The position numbers and the translations under genes were made by a program. From assembly GCF_021726475.1 (NCBI RefSeq), contig NZ_JAKJRU010000001.1:124001-188000 (forward strand): a DNA stretch of 64,000 bases, read 5' to 3'. The notes beneath the pieces were generated by a model, which was given only the letters and a program-made list of their open reading frames with translations, was not told the origin of the DNA and did not search any database. Shown in pieces: positions 17,679-26,573 of the stretch; the stretch's first letter is position 1; each line of letters begins with the position of its first letter. The DNA comes from Pseudomonas oligotrophica. GTDB lineage: Bacteria > Pseudomonadota > Gammaproteobacteria > Pseudomonadales > Pseudomonadaceae.

Positions 17679-18812
17679 ATGTCTCGACATCCACGCGCTT
17701 GGATGGGGCTTGGGCTGCTGGCGTTTTTCGGCCAGGCCCAGGCGGCCTGGGACGTGAACATGCGCTCCGGCGTCACCGAGGTGAGCCGCTCGGTGTTCGA
17801 CCTGCACATGACCATCTTCTGGATCTGCGTGATCATCGGCGTGCTGGTGTTCGGCGTGATGATCTGGTCGATGATCGCCCACCGCCGCTCGCGCCGACGC
17901 GAGTCGGCCAATTTCCACGAGAACACCCGCGTCGAAGTGCTGTGGACGCTGATCCCGCTGCTGATCCTGATCGGCATGGCGGTACCGGCCACGCGCACGC
18001 TGCTGCACATCTACGACGCCAGCGAGTCGGACGTCGACGTGCAGATCACCGGCTACCAGTGGAAGTGGCACTACAAGTACCTGGGTGAGGACGTGGAGTT
18101 CTTCAGCAACCTCACCACCCCGCGCGAGCAGATCAACAACCAGTCGCCCAAGGGCGAGCACTACCTGCTGGAAGTCGACCAGCCGCTGGTGATCCCGGCC
18201 GGCGCCAAGGTGCGCTTCCTGATCACCGCCGCCGACGTGATCCACTCCTGGTGGGTACCGGACCTGGCGGTGAAGAAGGACGCCATCCCCGGCTTCATCA
18301 ACGAATCCTGGACCCGCGTCGAGGAGCCCGGCCTCTACCGCGGCCAGTGCACCGAGCTGTGCGGCAAGGACCACGGCTTCATGCCGGTGGTGGTCGAGGT
18401 CAAGTCGCAGGAAGACTTCGCCGCCTGGCTCGGCGAGAAGAAGGCCGAGGCCGCCAAGCTGGCCGAGCTGACTGGCAAGGACTGGACCCTCGAAGAGCTG
18501 GTCGAGCGCGGCGAGAAGGTCTACCAGGCCAACTGCGCCAGCTGCCACCAGCCCACCGGCGAAGGCCTGCCGCCGATGTTCCCGGCGCTCAAGGGCTCGG
18601 CCATCGCCACCGGCGAGGTCGACGGGCACATCGGCATCGTCGTCAACGGCAAGCCGGGCACCGCCATGGCCGCCTTCGGCAAGCAGCTGTCGGAGGTCGA
18701 CCTGGCCGCCGTCATCACCTACGAGCGCAACGCCTGGGGCAACGACAAGGGCGACATGGTCACGCCGAAAGACGTGCTCGACTTCAAACAGGCCGAAGAA
18801 GCCACCCAGTAA
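17679..18812 (+). CDS. coxB: Cytochrome c oxidase subunit II with fused cytochrome c domain
   Basis: 377-residue protein. An N-terminal signal or transmembrane segment ends near AQA (about residue 22), then come two transmembrane helices (about 42-66 and 85-107) and a cupredoxin domain with the binuclear CuA site: CTELCGKDHGF gives Cys224, Cys228 and His232, with a methionine at 235. A C-terminal cytochrome c domain has CASCH at 286-290 for covalent haem. It therefore accepts electrons directly from cytochrome c and passes them via CuA. First gene of the cox operon; a 12-base gap separates it from ctaD. Confidence 0.95.
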   Translation: MSRHPRAWMGLGLLAFFGQAQAAWDVNMRSGVTEVSRSVFDLHMTIFWICVIIGVLVFGVMIWSMIAHRRSRRRESANFHENTRVEVLWTLIPLLILIGMAVPATRTLLHIYDASESDVDVQITGYQWKWHYKYLGEDVEFFSNLTTPREQINNQSPKGEHYLLEVDQPLVIPAGAKVRFLITAADVIHSWWVPDLAVKKDAIPGFINESWTRVEEPGLYRGQCTELCGKDHGFMPVVVEVKSQEDFAAWLGEKKAEAAKLAELTGKDWTLEELVERGEKVYQANCASCHQPTGEGLPPMFPALKGSAIATGEVDGHIGIVVNGKPGTAMAAFGKQLSEVDLAAVITYERNAWGNDKGDMVTPKDVLDFKQAEEATQ

Positions 18813-18824
18813 GAGGACAGGCTG

Positions 18825-20462
18825 ATGAGTGCAGTGATCGACGATCATGGCCATGCCGGCCACGACCACCACCACGGGCCGGCCAAGGGGCTCTCGCGCT
18901 GGCTGCTGACCACCAACCACAAGGACATCGGCTCGATGTACCTGTGGTTCAGCTTCTGCGCCTTCCTGCTCGGCGGCTCGATGGCCATGGTCATCCGCGC
19001 CGAGCTGTTCCAGCCGGGCCTGCAGATCGTGCAGCCGGAATTCTTCAACCAGATGACCACCATGCACGGCCTGATCATGGTCTTCGGCGCGGTGATGCCG
19101 GCCTTCGTCGGCCTGGCCAACTGGATGATCCCGCTGATGATCGGCGCGCCGGACATGGCCCTGCCGCGGATGAACAACTTCAGCTTCTGGCTCTTGCCGG
19201 CGGCGTTCGGCCTCTTGGTGAGCACGCTGTTCATGGAGGGCGGCGGGCCGAACTTCGGCTGGACCTTCTACGCGCCGCTGTCGACCACCTATGCGCCCGA
19301 ATCGGTGACCTTCTTCATCTTCGCCATCCACCTGATGGGCATCAGCTCGATCATGGGCGCGATCAACGTGATCGCCACCATCCTCAACCTGCGCGCGCCG
19401 GGCATGACGCTGATGAAGATGCCGCTGTTCGTCTGGACCTGGCTGATCACCGCCTTCCTCCTGATCGCGGTGATGCCGGTGCTGGCCGGCGTGGTGACCA
19501 TGATGCTGATGGACATCCACTTCGGCACCAGCTTCTTCAGCGCCGCCGGCGGTGGCGACCCGGTGCTGTTCCAGCACGTGTTCTGGTTCTTCGGCCACCC
19601 CGAGGTGTACATCATGATCCTGCCGGCCTTCGGCGCGGTCAGCTCGATCATCCCGGCGTTCAGCCGCAAGCCGCTGTTCGGCTACACCTCGATGGTCTAC
19701 GCCACCGGGGCGATCGCCTTCCTCTCGTTCATCGTCTGGTCGCACCACATGTTCACCGTCGGCATCCCGGTGACCGGCGAGCTGTTCTTCATGTACGCGA
19801 CCATGCTGATCGCCGTGCCCACCGGGGTGAAGGTGTTCAACTGGGTGAGCACCATGTGGCGCGGCTCGCTGACCTTCGAGGCGCCGATGCTGTTCGCCGT
19901 GGCCTTCGTCATCCTCTTCACCATCGGCGGCTTCTCCGGGCTGATGCTGGCCATCGCCCCGGCCGACTTCCAGTACCACGACACCTACTTCGTGGTGGCG
20001 CACTTCCACTACGTGCTGGTGCCGGGGGCGATCTTCGGCATCTTCGCCTCGGCCTACTTCTGGCTGCCGAAGTGGACCGGGCACATGTACGACGAGACCC
20101 TGGCCCGGCTGCATTTCTGGCTGAGCTTCGTCGGCATGAACCTGGCGTTCTTCCCCATGCACTTCGTCGGCCTGGCCGGCATGCCGCGGCGCATCCCCGA
20201 CTACAACATGATGTTCGCCAACTTCAACATGGTCTCGAGCATCGGCGCCTTCCTGTTCGGCGCGACGCAGCTGTTGTTCCTGTTCATCGTCATCAAGTGC
20301 ATCCGCGGCGGCGCACCGGCGCCGGCCAAGCCCTGGGACGGCGCCGAGGGCCTGGAATGGAGCGTGCCCTCGCCGGCGCCCTACCACACCTTCCAGGTGC
20401 CGCCGGACATGAGCGAGGTGCACGAGCACCGCAAGGGCACCGGCGGGGAGCTGACGCCGTGA
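18825..20462 (+). CDS. ctaD: Cytochrome c oxidase subunit I
   Basis: 545-residue catalytic subunit with about 12 membrane spans. Haem-copper ligands can be seen: the HGLIMVFGAVMP segment for low-spin haem a, GHPEVY for CuB with the cross-linked tyrosine, two histidines in WSHHMFTVG, and YHDTYFVVAHFHYVL carrying the two haem axial ligands. Together with the neighbouring coxB it makes an aa3-type (caa3-like) proton-pumping oxidase. A histidine-rich N-terminus precedes the first helix (GHAGHDHHH). A 253-base REP region separates it from ctaG. Confidence 0.97.
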   Translation: MSAVIDDHGHAGHDHHHGPAKGLSRWLLTTNHKDIGSMYLWFSFCAFLLGGSMAMVIRAELFQPGLQIVQPEFFNQMTTMHGLIMVFGAVMPAFVGLANWMIPLMIGAPDMALPRMNNFSFWLLPAAFGLLVSTLFMEGGGPNFGWTFYAPLSTTYAPESVTFFIFAIHLMGISSIMGAINVIATILNLRAPGMTLMKMPLFVWTWLITAFLLIAVMPVLAGVVTMMLMDIHFGTSFFSAAGGGDPVLFQHVFWFFGHPEVYIMILPAFGAVSSIIPAFSRKPLFGYTSMVYATGAIAFLSFIVWSHHMFTVGIPVTGELFFMYATMLIAVPTGVKVFNWVSTMWRGSLTFEAPMLFAVAFVILFTIGGFSGLMLAIAPADFQYHDTYFVVAHFHYVLVPGAIFGIFASAYFWLPKWTGHMYDETLARLHFWLSFVGMNLAFFPMHFVGLAGMPRRIPDYNMMFANFNMVSSIGAFLFGATQLLFLFIVIKCIRGGAPAPAKPWDGAEGLEWSVPSPAPYHTFQVPPDMSEVHEHRKGTGGELTP

Positions 20463-20520
20463 ACAGGCAGCAGGGTCTCGCCTGCGGGCGCGGCCGGGCT
20501 CGCCAGGCCGACCATGGGCG

Positions 20521-20684
20521 GTTCGCGGTCAAGACCGCTCCCACGGCCGGCGCCCTGCACGGACCCTGTGGCAGCCGCCTCGGCCGTGAACGAAGCCGGC
20601 CCGGTGCAAGCCCCTTCGCGGCCAAGGCCGCTCCTACGGCCGGCGCCCTGCACGGACTGTGTGGGAGCGGTCTTGACCGCGAAA
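20521..20684. repeat. Cluster of three Pseudomonas-type REP elements inside the cox operon
   Basis: Two direct copies of a REP-like palindrome (TTCGCGGTCAAGACCGCTCC from 20522, TTCGCGGCCAAGGCCGCTCC from 20614) share a downstream stretch (CGGCCGGCGCCCTGCACGGA). A third copy lies inverted at about 20661-20683 (GAGCGGTCTTGACCGCGAA). Together they form a BIME-like array. It sits between ctaD and ctaG, so the oxidase operon mRNA would carry strong hairpins here. Confidence 0.85.
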
Positions 20685-20715
20685 AGCCTCGCCACCGTCA
20701 ACCGGGGAGGCGCGC

Positions 20716-21288
20716 ATGAATGAGTCCCTGCCCACCCGGCGCCTGGTCCGCCGCCTCCTGTTCGTCGTGGTCGCCATGTTCGGCTTCGGCTTCGCCCTGG
20801 TGCCGATCTACGACGTGATGTGCCAGGCGTTCGGCATCAACGGCAAGACCGCCGGCGCCTACAGCGGCGCGCAGACCGCCGACGAGGCGCGCCAGGTGCG
20901 CGTGCAGTTCCTCGCCACCAACGCCGCCGGGATGATCTGGGAATTCCAGCCGCTGGCCGACCAGCTCGAGGTCAACCCCGGAGCCAGCCGCGAGATGCGC
21001 TTCGTCGCCTACAACCCGACCGACAAGCCGATGATCGCCCAGGCGATCCCCAGCGTGTCACCGGCGCGGGCGGCCGCGTACTTCCACAAGACCGAATGCT
21101 TCTGCTTCACCCAGCAGGTACTGCAGCCCGGCGAGCGCATCGAGATGCCGGTGCGCTTCATCGTCGACCGCGACCTGCCGGCCGACGTCCGCCACCTGAC
21201 CCTGGCCTACACGCTGTTCGACATCACCTCCCGCCAGCCTCCGGTCGCCGTCCATGACGCGGCCCTTGCCAAGGAGCGTCTGCAATGA
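20716..21288 (+). CDS. ctaG: Cytochrome c oxidase assembly protein (Cu chaperone for subunit I)
   Basis: 190-residue protein with one N-terminal membrane anchor (about residues 11-31) and a periplasmic domain carrying ECFCF (Cys128 and Cys130), the copper-binding motif of CtaG/Cox11. It delivers copper to the CuB site of subunit I. A GGGGAGG site precedes the ATG. The stop overlaps the coxC start (ATGAGC at 21285), so translation of the two is coupled. Confidence 0.95.
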   Translation: MNESLPTRRLVRRLLFVVVAMFGFGFALVPIYDVMCQAFGINGKTAGAYSGAQTADEARQVRVQFLATNAAGMIWEFQPLADQLEVNPGASREMRFVAYNPTDKPMIAQAIPSVSPARAAAYFHKTECFCFTQQVLQPGERIEMPVRFIVDRDLPADVRHLTLAYTLFDITSRQPPVAVHDAALAKERLQ

Positions 21289-22181
21289 GCCACCAGACCA
21301 CGCACCAGCCGTACTACGTCCCGGCCCAGAGCAAGTGGCCGATCATCGCCACCCTGGCCCTGCTGGTGACCTTCTTCGGGCTCGGCACCTGGTTCAACGA
21401 CCTCAAGGCCGAGCGCGCCGAATCCAGCGGGCCGCTGATCTTCTTCGTCGGCGCCCTGCTGATCGCCTACATGATGTTCGGCTGGTTCGGCGCGGTGGTG
21501 AAGGAAAGCCGCGCCGGGCTCTACAGCGCCCAGATGGACCGCTCGTTCCGCTGGGGCATGAGCTGGTTCATCTTCTCGGAGGTGATGTTCTTCCTCGCCT
21601 TCTTCGGCGCGCTGTTCTACATCCGCTACTGGACCGGCCCGTGGCTGGCCGGCGAAGGCGACAAGGGCATCAGCAACATGCTCTGGCCGGGCTTCGAGTT
21701 CAGCTGGCCGCTGCTGAACAACCCCGACCCGAAGCTCTACCCGGCGCCGGAGGGCACCATCAGCCCCTGGGGGCTGCCGCTGGTCAACACCATCCTGCTG
21801 GTCAGCTCCAGCTTCACCCTGACCTGGGCCCACCATGCGCTGCGCAAGGGCGAGCGCGGCAAGCTGCGGCTCGGCCTGGGCGTCACCATCCTGCTCGGCG
21901 CCGCCTTCCTCGTCCTGCAGGCCGAGGAATACGTGCACGCCTACAACGAGCTGGGCCTGACCCTCGGCTCGGGCATCTACGGCGCGACCTTCTTCATGCT
22001 GACCGGCTTCCATGGCGCCCACGTGACCATGGGTGCGCTGATCCTGACGGTGATGTTCGTGCGCATCCTGCGCGGGCATTTCAGCCCCGAGCAGCACTTC
22101 GGTTTCGAGGCGGCGGCCTGGTACTGGCACTTCGTCGATGTGGTGTGGATCGGGCTCTTCGTCTTCGTCTACGTGCTCTGA
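21285..22181 (+). CDS. coxC: Cytochrome c oxidase subunit III
   Basis: 298-residue membrane protein with seven hydrophobic helices and the family signatures WGMSWFIFSEVMFFLAFFGA and GTYGATFF-like region (here IYGATFFMLTGFHGAHVTMG). The conserved glutamate in FSEVMFF and the AEEY region are present. It is a structural subunit of the oxidase. The gene overlaps ctaG by four bases and ends one base before the convergent small gene on the minus strand. Confidence 0.95.
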   Translation: MSHQTTHQPYYVPAQSKWPIIATLALLVTFFGLGTWFNDLKAERAESSGPLIFFVGALLIAYMMFGWFGAVVKESRAGLYSAQMDRSFRWGMSWFIFSEVMFFLAFFGALFYIRYWTGPWLAGEGDKGISNMLWPGFEFSWPLLNNPDPKLYPAPEGTISPWGLPLVNTILLVSSSFTLTWAHHALRKGERGKLRLGLGVTILLGAAFLVLQAEEYVHAYNELGLTLGSGIYGATFFMLTGFHGAHVTMGALILTVMFVRILRGHFSPEQHFGFEAAAWYWHFVDVVWIGLFVFVYVL

Positions 22182-22382
22182 CTAGCCGAAGCCCGGGTGC
22201 AACTGGCCGGACCAGAAGCCCCAGGCGATCAGCACCACGGTCAGCGCGCTGAGCGCGACCCGCACGGCGAGCGAGGCGAGCACCCGCGAGGAGCGCCCCT
22301 CGTCGCGCACCAGGAAGAACAGGCCACTGAACAGACTGACCAGCGTGGCCACTAACGACAGAACGATGGCCGTCTTGAGCAT
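22182..22382 (-). CDS. Twin transmembrane protein (DUF2909-like)
   Basis: 66-residue protein with two hydrophobic helices (MLKTAIVLSLVATLVSLFSG and VALSALTVVLIAWGFW) joined by a short polar loop (RDEGRSS). It corresponds to the small gene at this place in the P. aeruginosa cox cluster as I recall it (PA0109). Its gene is antisense to the operon direction and its stop adjoins the coxC stop. It may help oxidase assembly or stability, an inference from its conserved position alone. Its start lies 70 bases from the SURF1 start, so that gap may hold promoters for both. Confidence 0.8.
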   Translation of the reverse strand: MLKTAIVLSLVATLVSLFSGLFFLVRDEGRSSRVLASLAVRVALSALTVVLIAWGFWSGQLHPGFG

Positions 22383-22452
22383 GAGCCGATCCACGACAGG
22401 GGTAATGGGGGTGGAGTATAGCCAGCCGAATCGACACCCGGCGTCGCCGGCC

Positions 22453-23160
22453 ATGAGCCGCTTCCGCCCCGGGTGGCTGCCGAGCCTGCTGGTGCTCGTG
22501 CTGCTGCCGACCCTGGCCTGGCTGGGGGTCTGGCAGCTCGAGCGCGGCGAGCACAAGCGCGAGCTGCTCGAGCGCCAGGCCGCGCGCCAGGCGGCCGCGC
22601 CAATCACGGTCGAGCAGCTCGAGGGCCTCGCCGATGCCGGCTACCGGCGCGTCTGGCTGCAGGGCCGCTTCGACGCCGCGCACAGCTTCCTGCTCGACAA
22701 CCGCACCCGCGACGGCCAGGTCGGCGTGGAGCTGCTGCAGCCCTTCTTCGACGAGCCGAGCGGCCGCTGGGTGCTGCTCAACCGCGGCTGGCTCCCCTGG
22801 CCGGACCGCCGCGTGCCGCCGCAATTCGATACCCCGACGCAGAGCCTGAAGCTGGCCGCCTGGGTGTACGCACCGCCGGGCCGGCCGTTCGTGCTCAACC
22901 GCTGGATGTCCGACGGCTGGCCACGGCTGATCAACCAGGCCGACCCGGACGAGCTGTGGGCACTGCTCGGGCGCCGCGGCATCACCCGCGAGCTGCGCCT
23001 GGAACCCGGCCCCACCGCCTACCGCGCCGACTGGCCGGTCACCACCCTGAGCCCGCAGCAGCACCTGGGCTACGCCGTGCAATGGTTCGCCCTGGCCGCC
23101 GCGCTGCTGGTCCTGTTCGTCTATTTCGGCCTGCACCAGGCCAGGAGGAACGCCCAATGA
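22453..23160 (+). CDS. SURF1-family cytochrome oxidase assembly protein
   Basis: 235-residue protein with two membrane helices at the ends (about 9-27 and 212-230) and a periplasmic domain between them. The family signature near the N-terminus is WLGVWQLERGEHKRELL, and the centre has NRGWLPWP. SURF1/Shy1 proteins support haem a insertion into subunit I. I chose the ATG at 22453 as the only sensible start, although no strong ribosome binding site is visible. The stop overlaps the next gene's ATG (ATGA at 23157). Confidence 0.88.
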   Translation: MSRFRPGWLPSLLVLVLLPTLAWLGVWQLERGEHKRELLERQAARQAAAPITVEQLEGLADAGYRRVWLQGRFDAAHSFLLDNRTRDGQVGVELLQPFFDEPSGRWVLLNRGWLPWPDRRVPPQFDTPTQSLKLAAWVYAPPGRPFVLNRWMSDGWPRLINQADPDELWALLGRRGITRELRLEPGPTAYRADWPVTTLSPQQHLGYAVQWFALAAALLVLFVYFGLHQARRNAQ

Positions 23161-23738
23161 ACCGCCTCGCCACCCTGCATCCGCCGACGCCGCAGCGCTT
23201 TCGCGGGCGCCTGCAGCTGCTGCTTATCCTCGCCGTCGTGCTGCTGCCGATGCTGCTCGCCTCGGCGATGTACCGCTTCGGCTTCTGGGTCCCGGACAGC
23301 CGCAGCTATGACGGCACCCTGGTAGCCGACGGCCGCGACCGCGTGACCCTCGGCATCAGCGCCGCGCCGAGCCAGCGCTGGGAGCTGCTGGTCACCGCGC
23401 CGGGCGGCTGCCTGACCGATTGCCGGCGGCTGGTCTACCTGGCGCGGCAGATCAACATCGGCCTGAACCGCGACGCCGCGCGCGCCGGCCATGCGCTGGC
23501 CAGCGCCGCGCCGCTCGAGGCGGCCTACGAGCAGCGCCTGCACAGCGAGTATCCGCAGCTGGGCCGCTACTCGCTGGACCCGGCGACCTACCGTAGCCAG
23601 CGCGACCTGCCGGCCGGCGCCCAGCTGTGGATCATCGACCCGCACGGCAACCTGGTGCTGCGCTATGACGCCGATGCCGACGGCAAGGCGATTCTCGAAG
23701 ACCTGCGCCACCTGCTGAAGGTGTCGCAGATTGGCTAG
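23157..23738 (+). CDS. Thioredoxin-like membrane-anchored protein of the cox operon
   Basis: 193-residue protein with one N-terminal membrane helix (about residues 21-41) and a soluble periplasmic domain. The C-terminal part, LWIIDPHGNLVLRYDADADG, resembles the end of SCO/thioredoxin-fold proteins, but the CxxxC copper pair is replaced by a single CLTDC stretch (GGCLTDCRRL), which might still be redox active. It matches the position of PA0111 in the P. aeruginosa cox cluster as I recall it. Its function is unknown; an assembly or redox role is inferred from context. Confidence 0.75.
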   Translation: MNRLATLHPPTPQRFRGRLQLLLILAVVLLPMLLASAMYRFGFWVPDSRSYDGTLVADGRDRVTLGISAAPSQRWELLVTAPGGCLTDCRRLVYLARQINIGLNRDAARAGHALASAAPLEAAYEQRLHSEYPQLGRYSLDPATYRSQRDLPAGAQLWIIDPHGNLVLRYDADADGKAILEDLRHLLKVSQIG

Positions 23739-23788
23739 GGGCGACCGACAGGCCGCCGCCCCGCAAACCGAGTGAAACGAGGACGCCC

Positions 23789-24856
23789 ATGCCCCCGACG
23801 CCGCGCCCCGGATACCGCCTCGCGCTGATCGCCACCGCCCTGGCCGTGGCGGTGGTGCTGCTCGGCGCCTACACCCGGCTGACCCACGCCGGCCTCGGCT
23901 GCCCCGACTGGCCCGGCTGCTACGGTTTTCTCGCCGTGCCGATGAGCGAGTCGCAGCAGGCGCTGGCCGCCGCGCGCTTCCCCGAGGCGCCGCTGGAGGT
24001 GCACAAGGGCTGGAACGAGATGGTCCACCGCTACTTCGCCGGCAGCCTGGGCCTGCTGATCCTCGCCCTGGCGCTGCAGGCGCTGCGCCACCGCGGGCAG
24101 CCGGGCCAGCCGTTGAAGCTGCCGCTCGTGCTGCTCGCCGTGGTCATCGCCCAGGCGCTGTTCGGCATGTGGACGGTGACCCTGCAACTCTGGCCGCAGG
24201 TGGTCACCGCGCACCTGCTGGGCGGCTTCACCACCCTCGCCCTGTTGCTGCTGCTCAGCCTGCGCATGGCCGGACGCTGGCCGGCGCTGCCCGGCGTGCC
24301 CGCACGGCTGCGGCTGTTCGCCGGCGCCGCGCTGGCGCTGGTGGTGCTGCAGATCGCCCTCGGCGGCTGGGTCAGCAGCAACTACGCGGCGGTGGCCTGC
24401 ACCGACTTTCCCACCTGCCACGGCCAGTGGTGGCCGCCGATGGACTTTGCCCGCGCCTTCGACCTGACCCACCACGAGATCGGCCCCAACTACCTCGGCG
24501 GGCTGTTCTACGGCGAGGCGCGCACCGCGATCCACGTCGGCCACCGGCTCGGCGCGCTGACCGTCGCCCTGCTGCTGCCGGCGCTGGCCTGGCAACTGCG
24601 CCGGCACGGCTTCGGCCGCCTCGCCGCGCTGCTGCTCGGCGCGCTGGCGCTGCAGCTCGGCCTGGGCATCGGCAACGTGCTGCTGCACCTGCCGCTGGCG
24701 GTCGCGGTCGCCCACAACGGCGGCGGCGCGCTGCTGCTGCTGGTGCTGGTGACGATCAACTACCGCCTGCGCGCACTGCCGGCAAGCGTGGCGGCCAATG
24801 CCGCCCGCCCCCCGCTCCCACCCCGCCAGGGCGGCATCGAACTGCCCGGCGTCTGA
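23789..24856 (+). CDS. ctaA: Haem A synthase (COX15/CtaA family)
   Basis: 355-residue membrane protein with about eight helices. It starts with the sequence [20 protein letters not shown], followed by [19 protein letters not shown], which carries the paired cysteines of CtaA, and later by HRYFAGSLG and CTDFPTCHG. It oxidises haem O to haem A for the aa3 oxidase. The length fits the family. The gene follows the thioredoxin-like gene by 50 bases and precedes ctaB by 16 bases. Confidence 0.92.
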   Translation: MPPTPRPGYRLALIATALAVAVVLLGAYTRLTHAGLGCPDWPGCYGFLAVPMSESQQALAAARFPEAPLEVHKGWNEMVHRYFAGSLGLLILALALQALRHRGQPGQPLKLPLVLLAVVIAQALFGMWTVTLQLWPQVVTAHLLGGFTTLALLLLLSLRMAGRWPALPGVPARLRLFAGAALALVVLQIALGGWVSSNYAAVACTDFPTCHGQWWPPMDFARAFDLTHHEIGPNYLGGLFYGEARTAIHVGHRLGALTVALLLPALAWQLRRHGFGRLAALLLGALALQLGLGIGNVLLHLPLAVAVAHNGGGALLLLVLVTINYRLRALPASVAANAARPPLPPRQGGIELPGV

Positions 24857-24872
24857 CCAGAAGGAGAACACC

Positions 24873-25772
24873 ATGGCCATCCTGACCGGTACAAGGCGCA
24901 GCCAGGCCGGCTGGCGCGACTACCTGGAACTGACCAAGCCACGCGTGGTGCTGCTGATGCTGATCACCTCGCTGGTCGGCATGTTCCTCGCGACCCGCGC
25001 CGGCGTGCCCTGGACGGTGCTGCTGTTCGGCAACCTCGGCATCGGCCTGTGCGCCGGTGCGGCGGCGGCGGTCAACCACGTGGTCGACCGGCGGATCGAC
25101 TCGGTCATGGCCCGCACCCACAAGCGGCCGCTGGCCGAAGGCCGCGTCTCGCCGGTCGCGGCGCTGGGCTTTGCGCTGCTGCTGGGAGTCGCCGGGCTGG
25201 CGCTGCTGCTGGCCTTCACCAACGCCCTGGCCGCCTGGCTGACGCTGGCCTCGCTGGTCGGCTATGCGGTGATCTACACCGGCTTTCTCAAGCGCGCCAC
25301 GCCGCAGAACATCGTCATCGGCGGGCTGGCCGGCGCCGCGCCGCCGCTGCTCGGCTGGGTCGCGGTGACCGGTCAGGTCAGCGCCGAGCCGCTGCTGCTG
25401 GTGCTGATCATCTTCGCCTGGACGCCGCCGCACTTCTGGGCGCTGGCCATCCACCGCAAGGCCGAGTACGCCAAGGTCAACATCCCCATGCTGCCGGTGA
25501 CCCACGGCGAGCACTACACCAAGGTGCACATCCTGCTCTACACCCTGGTGCTGCTGGCGGTCAGCTGCATGCCCTACGCCATCCACATGAGCGGCCCGCT
25601 GTACCTGGCGGCCGCCGCCGTGCTCGGCGCGCGCTTCCTCTACTGGGCGATCGCGCTGTACCGCGACAGCCGGCCCCATGCGGCGATCCGCACCTTCAAG
25701 TTCAGCATCTGGTACCTGTTCGCCCTGTTCATCGCGCTGCTGGTGGACCACTATCTGCTGCTCAACGTCTAG
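24873..25772 (+). CDS. ctaB: Protohaem IX farnesyltransferase (haem O synthase)
   Basis: 299-residue UbiA-family membrane enzyme with nine helices and both aspartate-rich motifs: [20 protein letters not shown], and the second set near [15 protein letters not shown] with the preceding DxxD-like part. It attaches a farnesyl group to haem B to make haem O, the substrate of CtaA. The ATG at 24873 has AAGGAG upstream. It lies between ctaA and the SCO gene in one operon. Confidence 0.95.
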   Translation: MAILTGTRRSQAGWRDYLELTKPRVVLLMLITSLVGMFLATRAGVPWTVLLFGNLGIGLCAGAAAAVNHVVDRRIDSVMARTHKRPLAEGRVSPVAALGFALLLGVAGLALLLAFTNALAAWLTLASLVGYAVIYTGFLKRATPQNIVIGGLAGAAPPLLGWVAVTGQVSAEPLLLVLIIFAWTPPHFWALAIHRKAEYAKVNIPMLPVTHGEHYTKVHILLYTLVLLAVSCMPYAIHMSGPLYLAAAAVLGARFLYWAIALYRDSRPHAAIRTFKFSIWYLFALFIALLVDHYLLLNV

Positions 25773-25794
25773 CCGCCCCTGCTAAGGAAACCCG

Positions 25795-26430
25795 ATGACC
25801 CGCATCCAGAGAACCGTCTTCATCCTCGTCGCGCTGATCGCGCTGGTCGTCGGGCTGACGGTCTCCAAGGTGCTCAACACCCCGCGCCAGGCCGATCCGG
25901 CGGCGCTGCTCGATGCCGGCATCGTGCTGCTGCCGCGCCCGCGCGAGCTGCCGGCGCTGAGCCTGATCGACCAGGACGGCCAGGCCATGGCCACCGACCG
26001 CCTCGACGGGCGCTGGAGCCTGCTGTTCTTCGGCTACACCTTCTGCCCGGACATCTGCCCGGCGACCCTCGCCGAGCTGCGCCAGCTGCGCGGCAAGCTG
26101 CCCGAGGCGACCCGCGATGCGCTGCGCGTGGTGCTGGTCAGCGTCGACCCGGCGCGCGATACCCCGGCGCAGCTCAAGCAGTACCTGGACTACTTCAACG
26201 CCGGCTTCGTCGGCCTGACCGGCGAGCTGGACGACATCCAGACCCTGGCCAATGGCGTCGGCATCCCCTTCATCCCCGGCGACACCAGCCGCGACAACTA
26301 CACCGTCGACCACAGCGGCAACCTGGTCCTGCTTGGCCCGGACGGCCGCCAGCGCGGCTTCATCCGCGCGCCGCTGAAGGTCGAGCGCCTCGCCGAGCGC
26401 CTGCCCGAGCTGATCGGCCGCGACGGCTGA
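25795..26430 (+). CDS. SCO1/SenC-family copper chaperone
   Basis: 211-residue thioredoxin-fold protein with an N-terminal membrane anchor (about 7-24), the copper ligands Cys84 and Cys88 (FCPDIC) and the third ligand His173 (VDHSG). It supplies copper to the CuA site of subunit II. It is the last gene of the cox operon; 143 bases separate it from the AEC transporter gene. The ATG at 25795 has AAGGA upstream. Confidence 0.94.
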   Translation: MTRIQRTVFILVALIALVVGLTVSKVLNTPRQADPAALLDAGIVLLPRPRELPALSLIDQDGQAMATDRLDGRWSLLFFGYTFCPDICPATLAELRQLRGKLPEATRDALRVVLVSVDPARDTPAQLKQYLDYFNAGFVGLTGELDDIQTLANGVGIPFIPGDTSRDNYTVDHSGNLVLLGPDGRQRGFIRAPLKVERLAERLPELIGRDG

Positions 26431-26573
26431 GGGCAGCCCGCGCTGGCCTGCCGGCCGGACTTTGCTAAGGTAGCGGGCCCGCCGGCCGGCCCTCTCGCCA
26501 GCATCGGCGCCATCCTGTCGAACCCTTCCCCGCCTGGCTGGCCGCGTGCCGGCGGGCCAGCTGATGAGTGCCC

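Noticed and set aside
17418..20429. Open frame of about 1000 codons antisense to coxB-ctaD
   Set aside because: It lies wholly opposite two well-supported oxidase genes, translates to low-complexity histidine- and valine-rich text and has no start site; such frames are common in high-GC genes.
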